From positions 117,232 through 181,231 of the forward strand of contig NZ_FCOJ02000007.1 in assembly GCF_001545035.1 (NCBI RefSeq): a stretch of DNA of 64,000 bases. The letters are read 5' to 3'. Below are positions 59,739 through 64,000 of the stretch, piece by piece. The translations under genes and the position numbers were made by a program. The notes beneath the pieces were generated by a model. The model had not been told where the DNA came from and searched no databases. It saw only the letters and a list, made by a program, of their open reading frames with translations. Origin of the DNA: Caballeronia glebae. GTDB taxonomy: Bacteria; Pseudomonadota; Gammaproteobacteria; Burkholderiales; Burkholderiaceae. Every line of letters begins with the position of its first letter. Position 1 is the first letter of the stretch.

Positions 59739-60764
59739 ATGACGGCCAGCCGCCCACCGCTCAACGAGCGCATTTACGCGCCGTACAAGATCGCCGCGCT
59801 GGTGGAGGTGCTGGCGGAGCAAGGCATCGCGCCGGAGGACAGTCTGCGCGGAACGGGCGTCAGCGCCGCCGCGCTTCAGGATGCTTCGGTGCTCACGTCC
59901 ATCGGACAATATGCGACGGTGTGCATGAACGCCGTGTCGTTGTCGTGCGAGCCGGCCACGCCCTTCAAGGTCGGCAAGAAGCTGCATTTGTCGGCATACG
60001 GCATGTACGGCTATGCGCTGATGTCGTGTCTCTCGCTGCGCGACTACTTCAAGCTCGGCGTGAAGTATCACTGGCTGGCGACGCCGATGGTCGCGATCGA
60101 ATGGACCGAGCATCCCGACAGAATGGTCTGGACTTTCCCCGACGCGTTCGTGTCGAGTCCGTCGCGCGAATTGCGCGAGTTCGTCATCGAGCAGCAATAC
60201 ACGCAGCATGTCACGCATCTTCCGGATGTCGCGGGCGGCGTGTGTCCGCCGATCGAAGCGTGCTTCTCCTATCCCGCGCCCGCGCACGCGCACATCTATT
60301 CGGATTATCTCGGCTGTCCCTGTCATTTCGATCGGGCGCAGTGCGAGCTTGTCTACGACAGCGCGATACTGGACCGCAAGCCCCAACTCGCGCATCAACT
60401 CACGGCGACGCTGCTTCAGGAAACCTGCGACCGGCTGATCGGACAGGCGAAGACGTCGAGCGGCGTATCGGGCGAGGTCTATCAGATCCTGATGAGCACG
60501 CCCGGCGTCTTTCCCGGAATGGACACAGTCGCGGAATCGATGCACATGACGACGCGCACCTTGCGGCGGCGTCTGGAGGCGGAGGACACGTCGTTTCTCG
60601 CGATCGTCGATGACGTGCGGCGCTCGCTCGCGCTGGAGTATCTGAAGACGACGAAGATGAGCGCGGACGATGTCGCGATGCTGCTCGGCTTCAGCGACAC
60701 GGCCAATTTCCGGCGCGCGCTCAAGCGCTGGACCGGCAAAGGCCTGAGCGAACTGCGCGGCTGA
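59739..60764 (+). CDS. AraC family regulator (Arabinose_bd/OruR type)
   Basis: 341-aa regulator: an N-terminal sensor domain (about 10-195, of the PF12625 kind found in OruR/ArgR-like proteins) and a C-terminal double HTH (about 240-340) with SMHMTTRTLRRRLEAEDTSF and DVAMLLGFSDTANFRRALKRWTG. Divergent from the BKACE unit with a 159-bp gap; the usual arrangement for an activator of a small catabolic operon, for instance for a hydroxy- or amino-acid-like substrate. Confidence 0.92.
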   Translation: MTASRPPLNERIYAPYKIAALVEVLAEQGIAPEDSLRGTGVSAAALQDASVLTSIGQYATVCMNAVSLSCEPATPFKVGKKLHLSAYGMYGYALMSCLSLRDYFKLGVKYHWLATPMVAIEWTEHPDRMVWTFPDAFVSSPSRELREFVIEQQYTQHVTHLPDVAGGVCPPIEACFSYPAPAHAHIYSDYLGCPCHFDRAQCELVYDSAILDRKPQLAHQLTATLLQETCDRLIGQAKTSSGVSGEVYQILMSTPGVFPGMDTVAESMHMTTRTLRRRLEAEDTSFLAIVDDVRRSLALEYLKTTKMSADDVAMLLGFSDTANFRRALKRWTGKGLSELRG

Positions 60765-60817
60765 GCGGCGCTTATCTGCATTAAATTCCCGTCCGCACGC
60801 GACGGCGCAAATTCGCG

Positions 60818-60846
60818 TTGACCTCCCCTTGAAATCCGCTTATAAC
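60818..60846 (+). promoter_or_regulatory. Sigma-70 promoter of the RHH regulator gene
   Basis: TTGACC (60818-60823), a 17-bp spacer and TATAAC (60841-60846), close to the ideal sigma-70 pattern. It stands about 38 bp before the start codon at 60885. Confidence 0.7.
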
Positions 60847-60862
60847 CATCCATATGGATGGT
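60845..60862. promoter_or_regulatory. 18-bp perfect palindromic operator over the -10 region
   Basis: ACCATCCATATGGATGGT is a perfect palindrome whose left end overlaps the -10 box. A ribbon-helix-helix protein is encoded 22 bp downstream, and such proteins bind palindromes of this size at their own promoters, so autorepression is likely. Confidence 0.68.
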
Positions 60863-60884
60863 ACCCGGATGTCTGGAGGAATGA

Positions 60885-61301
60885 ATGGCGAAGGAATCGC
60901 AGGACCGGTCGCGAGGCAGCGAGACGGAAAAAATCACGATCAACCTGGGTCCGATCGACCTGGGCCAGATCGATTTGCTCGTGGAAGAAGGCTTTTACTC
61001 GAACCGAACGGACCTCATCCGCACGGCGATCCGCAACCAGTTGTCGATTCACGCGCCGGTCGTCAAGGACACCGTGACGCGACGCGAACTGGTGCTGGGC
61101 CTTCAGTACTTCTCGAAGCAGGATCTGGAAGCCACGCTCGCGGCCAATCAGCGACTCAGGATTCAGGTGCTGGGTCTGGCCAGCATCGCCACTGACGTAT
61201 CGCCCGAACTCGCGCTCGCGACCATCGAATCGATTCTGGTTCGCGGCGCGCTCCACGCATCGCCGGCAGTCAAGGCTGCGCTGGCGGATCGAATCCGCTA
61301 A
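60885..61301 (+). CDS. Ribbon-helix-helix (CopG-like) regulator
   Basis: 138-aa protein. The RHH domain lies at about residues 15-55 ([20 protein letters not shown], then [16 protein letters not shown]); a C-terminal helical domain of about 75 residues ([20 protein letters not shown] onward) is unusual for simple antitoxins and suggests a dedicated regulator. GGAGGA at 60875-60880 favours the ATG at 60885 over that at 60881. The esterase gene follows after 35 bp and is probably co-transcribed; no toxin gene is adjacent. Confidence 0.85.
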   Translation: MAKESQDRSRGSETEKITINLGPIDLGQIDLLVEEGFYSNRTDLIRTAIRNQLSIHAPVVKDTVTRRELVLGLQYFSKQDLEATLAANQRLRIQVLGLASIATDVSPELALATIESILVRGALHASPAVKAALADRIR

Positions 61302-61336
61302 CGCTCTTGCCCCCTTTGCTCGATAACGGAACAAAC

Positions 61337-62419
61337 ATGAAACTCAATGAAGGCTTTTTGGACTCGATGAAAGAGGCGTTCGCGCTCTTTCGCAACAGCG
61401 ACGCCGCCAGCGCAACGGAGATCGTGAAGCGCGCCATGCGCGGCGAGCAGACGAGCGCGCCGCCGGCACGCCACGAAGACGTCATCGAAAAGGCGCGAAC
61501 GCGCTTCGCCGATGTCCTTCAACCTCGACGCCACTCGCCGAGGCAAGCGGACGCCGACGTGCAGGATCTCGGGTCCTTCGGCACCCGACGTTTTGAGAAC
61601 GCCGCTGGCGAGCGCCGCTACAAGGTCTACGTGCCCGCCAGCGATCGCAATGACCCTCTTCCGCTCATCGTGATGCTGCATGGCTGCACGCAGGACGCCG
61701 ACGATTTCGCGGCTGGCACGCAGATGAACGCGCTCGCCGAGAAGCACGGCTTCATCGTCGCGTATCCCGTTCAGCCGCAGGGCGCGAATCCGTCGAAGTG
61801 CTGGAACTGGTTCAAACCGGACGATCAGCAGCGCGACCGGGGCGAACCGTCGCTGATCGCGGGAATCACCCGCGAGGTCATGGCGAACCACAACGTGGAC
61901 CCGAAGCGCGTGTACGTGGCTGGCCTTTCGGCGGGCGGCGCAATGGCGGCGATCATGGCGGAGCGCTATCCCGATCTGTATGCGGCGGCGGGCGTCCACT
62001 CCGGTCTTCCCGCCGGATGCGCGCGCGACTTGCCGTCCGCGCTCGCTGCAATGCGCGGCGGCAAGGTCCCGTCCGGCGCGCGAAGGTCCGCCCACGCGAC
62101 GGCGCAATGTCCGCTCATCGTGTTTCACGGCGACGCCGATGCGACGGTGCATCCCGTCAACGCCACCGAACTGATGCGCGGATTCACGGTGAACGATGCC
62201 GCGCCGGGGCGCTCGTCGTCGTCCGACTCCGGAGCGCGCAAGCATACGGTTCGGCGCATGACGTCGGCCGAAGGCGTAGCCGCGGAATCGTGGACCATTC
62301 ACGGCGCGCCTCATGCGTGGTCGGGCGGTTCTTCGCGCGGCAGTTATACGGACCCGACCGGCCCCGATGCCAGTGCGGAAATGGTGCGCTTCTTCCTTGA
62401 GCATCCGCGACGTCACTGA
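61337..62419 (+). CDS. PHB depolymerase-family esterase (LpqC-like)
   Basis: 360-aa alpha/beta hydrolase of the extracellular PHB depolymerase/LpqC/feruloyl esterase group. Oxyanion region [15 protein letters not shown] (110-124), Ser198 in the elbow [10 protein letters not shown], acid in [14 protein letters not shown], and His in [10 protein letters not shown]. No Sec signal is visible; an N-terminal helix ([20 protein letters not shown]) resembles a phasin- or granule-associated start, so action on intracellular material is possible. ATG at 61337 is chosen over a Met ten codons earlier because it begins this helix. Substrate uncertain. Confidence 0.9.
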   Translation: MKLNEGFLDSMKEAFALFRNSDAASATEIVKRAMRGEQTSAPPARHEDVIEKARTRFADVLQPRRHSPRQADADVQDLGSFGTRRFENAAGERRYKVYVPASDRNDPLPLIVMLHGCTQDADDFAAGTQMNALAEKHGFIVAYPVQPQGANPSKCWNWFKPDDQQRDRGEPSLIAGITREVMANHNVDPKRVYVAGLSAGGAMAAIMAERYPDLYAAAGVHSGLPAGCARDLPSALAAMRGGKVPSGARRSAHATAQCPLIVFHGDADATVHPVNATELMRGFTVNDAAPGRSSSSDSGARKHTVRRMTSAEGVAAESWTIHGAPHAWSGGSSRGSYTDPTGPDASAEMVRFFLEHPRRH

Positions 62420-62434
62420 GTGTGACTGGACCGA

Positions 62435-62466
62435 CCGCATGTGATGCCGCGCGGCATCACATGCGG
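62435..62466. terminator. 32-bp perfect inverted repeat, probable transcription stop
   Basis: CCGCATGTGATGCCGC is directly followed by its exact reverse complement, 15 bp after the esterase stop. It would make a 16-bp stem with almost no loop. There is no T-run, so it may be a Rho-assisted or bidirectional block, or a protein site. Confidence 0.5.
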
Positions 62467-62669
62467 CCGCTTGCGAGAACATGTCGCTGCGATTTGAGCA
62501 CCGCCTGTTGGCATCGTCACAACGTAAGTTTCCCGTATGCACGATGCAAGCTTCGCACATGACGATAATTCGAAATGCGAAGTCATCGAGCACATGCATC
62601 GCGACGAAAACGCGCGTACGTCCGTGCGCGATAACCAGTGCACGAGACCGGGCCCATCGCATGCTGCGT

Positions 62670-62691
62670 GACGCATCTTCGACGCATCTTC
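62670..62691. repeat. Tandem 11-mer
   Basis: GACGCATCTTC occurs twice head to tail in the gap before the TIR gene. No role is evident. Confidence 0.55.
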
Positions 62692-62755
62692 GTTAGGGTG
62701 ACGAAAAAAATGCCGACACTGTGTGTGCACGGCAACTAGACAAGTGTTGCGTATC

Positions 62756-62784
62756 TTGCTAACAGACCTTCGATTGCCTATACC
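62756..62784 (+). promoter_or_regulatory. Candidate promoter of the TIR gene
   Basis: TTGCTA (62756-62761), 17-bp spacer, TATACC (62779-62784), in the AT-richer part of the gap, about 168 bp before the ATG. Only a sequence match. Confidence 0.35.
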
Positions 62785-62952
62785 TATAACGTTCGGCAGC
62801 AAGCCATAAGTAAAGCAGTGACCTGTCTCGCGCGGGCGATTCTCCGGACATCGTTCCGAAGATCATGCGATGAGATGAGGAATCCTCTGCAAACGGCACT
62901 CGGATAAAGGCTTCGAAGAACGCCCCGCTTCTCCTCGTTGGAGCGACCGCAC

Positions 62953-64000
62953 ATGTCCAGCCCCGTGGGTTTCTGGAGCTACGCCCGCAGCGACGATGCG
63001 CACAGCGACGGCCATTTGAGTCAGCTCCGCACCATCGTGGGCAAGGCGATCGCCTTGCAGTACGGTGCGGACGTCACGATCTGGCAGGACATTCAGGCCA
63101 TTCCACCCGGCGCGGACTGGGCCGCTTCGATCGAACGAACGATTGGTCAGACCGTGTTCTTCATGCCGATCGTCACCCCGCGCTATCTGAAAAGTACCAA
63201 TTGCCTCGCGGAGTTCCAGTCGTTTCGTCATCGCATGCAGGAGCTTGGGCGCGACGATCTCATTTTTCCGATTCTTTATGTCGGCGTGGATCAGATTACC
63301 GCCGACGACACCGCGTTCGGGCCGGAACTCGACGCGCTTCGCCGGCATCAGTGGATCGACTTCCGGCCGCTTCGTCACGCCGATTGCCGGTCGCACGAGG
63401 TCTGGACGTGGGTCGATGGCCTGGCGGAAAACATCCTCAATGTAGCCGTGCCGGTTTCGAAAGCCGAGCGCGCGGCCCACGGGCAAGCGGGCGCGAGCGC
63501 AACCGACGAGAGCCGGCTGCGCGAGGCGGAAAAAGCGACCGAAAGAGCGCGACAGCAGGAAGCAGCGGCAAGGGCGGCCGAAAAAGCACGGCAGCAAGAA
63601 GCCGTGGAAAAGGAGCGTCAGCGTCAGGCGGCGGCGCGGGCGGCCGAGCAGGCGCGACAACGCGAAGCTGCACAGACGCCGCTCGAACAGCCCAGCCGGC
63701 CGGAAGTAATCGATCCTTATCCGGAGATCATTTCGTCCGTGGACTCATCGGGCACCGCCGTGGTGGCATCGTATGCAGGCCGGCATCCGGCCACGCCCGT
63801 TCCGCAAAGGCGCATCGGCATGCTCGCGATCTCGGCGGGCGGACTGGTGGTCGTGGCCGGAGCGATGGTCGCGGTGTTCCTGCGCCACGAACCTCCGCAA
63901 ACGCCCACGGTCGTTCCGGCATCCACGCCGATGATCGTCGCGCCCGCGTCGGCGGTCACGCCGCCTGCATCGGCGGTCGTCACTCCGCCCGCGCCGCCGT
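62953..64000 (+). CDS. TIR-domain protein with coiled coil and membrane anchor (partial)
   Basis: 349 codons are visible; the gene continues past the right edge. The TIR_2-type domain fills residues 3-165: VGFWSYARSDD (strand A and following loop), VTIWQDIQAIPPGADW (BB-loop region), VFFMPIVTPRYLKSTNCLAEF with Glu87 in the position of the NAD-cleaving glutamate. Residues about 185-242 are an Ala/Arg/Glu/Gln-rich coiled coil, 288-310 one membrane helix, then a Pro/Thr/Val-rich stretch that probably links to an outside or C-terminal domain. GGAG stands 9 bases before ATG. TIR proteins of bacteria act in phage defence or as NADase effectors; which applies here depends on the missing part. Confidence 0.87.
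   Translation, partial: MSSPVGFWSYARSDDAHSDGHLSQLRTIVGKAIALQYGADVTIWQDIQAIPPGADWAASIERTIGQTVFFMPIVTPRYLKSTNCLAEFQSFRHRMQELGRDDLIFPILYVGVDQITADDTAFGPELDALRRHQWIDFRPLRHADCRSHEVWTWVDGLAENILNVAVPVSKAERAAHGQAGASATDESRLREAEKATERARQQEAAARAAEKARQQEAVEKERQRQAAARAAEQARQREAAQTPLEQPSRPEVIDPYPEIISSVDSSGTAVVASYAGRHPATPVPQRRIGMLAISAGGLVVVAGAMVAVFLRHEPPQTPTVVPASTPMIVAPASAVTPPASAVVTPPAPP

Larger units (their letters stand above)
62420..62952. other. 533-bp intergenic region before the TIR gene
   Basis: No gene is supported; a 71-codon open frame at 62481-62696 lacks a ribosome site and family resemblance. The region holds a 32-bp palindrome (62435), a tandem 11-mer (62670) and a candidate promoter (62756). 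GC content dips around 62700-62800. Confidence 0.6.

Noticed and set aside
60885..62419. Toxin-antitoxin pair
   Set aside because: The RHH protein resembles antitoxins in its first domain, but the next gene is a full esterase, not a toxin, and no small toxin frame is present.
62481..62696. 71-codon open frame before the TIR gene
   Set aside because: No ribosome site or recognisable sequence, and it crosses a tandem repeat.
1..64000. CRISPR array, tRNA, rRNA, intact transposase or prophage
   Set aside because: No regularly spaced repeats, no cloverleaf-like or rRNA-like stretch, and no transposase, integrase or phage structural protein was recognised.

Overview
The window is GC-rich, densely packed bacterial DNA. 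The gene families point to a beta-proteobacterium of the Burkholderiaceae (Caballeronia/Paraburkholderia-like): Bug/TctC binding proteins, ArgR/OruR-type AraC regulators, a ribbon-helix-helix gene beside a PHB-depolymerase-like esterase, and many CoA-linked catabolic operons. This assignment is inferred from family content and codon style, not from a marker gene. No rRNA, tRNA, CRISPR array, intact insertion sequence or replication origin was seen. Nearly all genes are catabolic or transport genes, as on an accessory chromosome or megaplasmid.

Region 1 (1-15156): a sugar-type ABC importer (ATPase cut by the left edge, permease, Tat-exported binding protein), a GMC alcohol oxidoreductase and an aldehyde dehydrogenase lie leftward of a TetR regulator. 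To its right are a family I CoA-transferase and a plus-strand operon: acyl-CoA dehydrogenase, SDR, DUF993 TIM barrel, Dabb protein, sugar isomerase-like TIM barrel, Gfo/Idh/MocA oxidoreductase, a small orphan and a hotdog thioesterase. The logical flow is import, alcohol to aldehyde to acid, acid to acyl-CoA, then oxidation and cleavage. GTTAC-containing near-palindromes in all the control regions may be TetR sites.

Region 2 (15243-28483): three leftward transcription units. Unit one is TctA-TctB-HMG-CoA-lyase-Bug protein-MaoC-CaiB. Unit two is CaiB, OB-fold/Zn-ribbon protein, SCP-type thiolase, two alpha/beta hydrolases and a dimeric-barrel protein. Unit three is an enoyl-CoA hydratase. A GntR/FCD regulator sits at the right end. 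The palindrome AAGTGT-N2-ACACTT stands before all three units, so this looks like a regulon readable directly from sequence.

Region 3 (28825-48551): an organosulfur scavenging island. It has an FMN reductase, an Opp/Dpp-type ABC importer (five genes), two DszA/NtaA-type flavin monooxygenases flanking a TauD-type dioxygenase, a DszC/SfnB-type monooxygenase, a divergent pair of units each holding a CxxC carboxymuconolactone-decarboxylase-like protein and a monooxygenase, then rhodanese, serine acetyltransferase and an XRE regulator, and a tauABC-like importer.

Region 4 (48562-56340): a decayed patch (a frameshifted, truncated amino-acid ABC permease remnant and a frameshifted GT-C-like membrane gene), then a secreted beta-propeller lipoprotein. 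Divergent from it is a three-gene operon: SCO-type copper chaperone, galactose oxidase with a ricin-type lectin domain and all copper-radical residues, and a c-type cytochrome. This operon is the most striking unit of the window.

Region 5 (56404-64000): SDR, MFS transporter and BKACE (DUF849) enzyme with a divergent AraC regulator; a ribbon-helix-helix regulator with a textbook promoter overlapped by an 18-bp palindrome, followed by a PHB-depolymerase-like esterase and a 32-bp perfect hairpin; and finally a TIR-domain protein with a coiled coil and one membrane segment, cut by the right edge.
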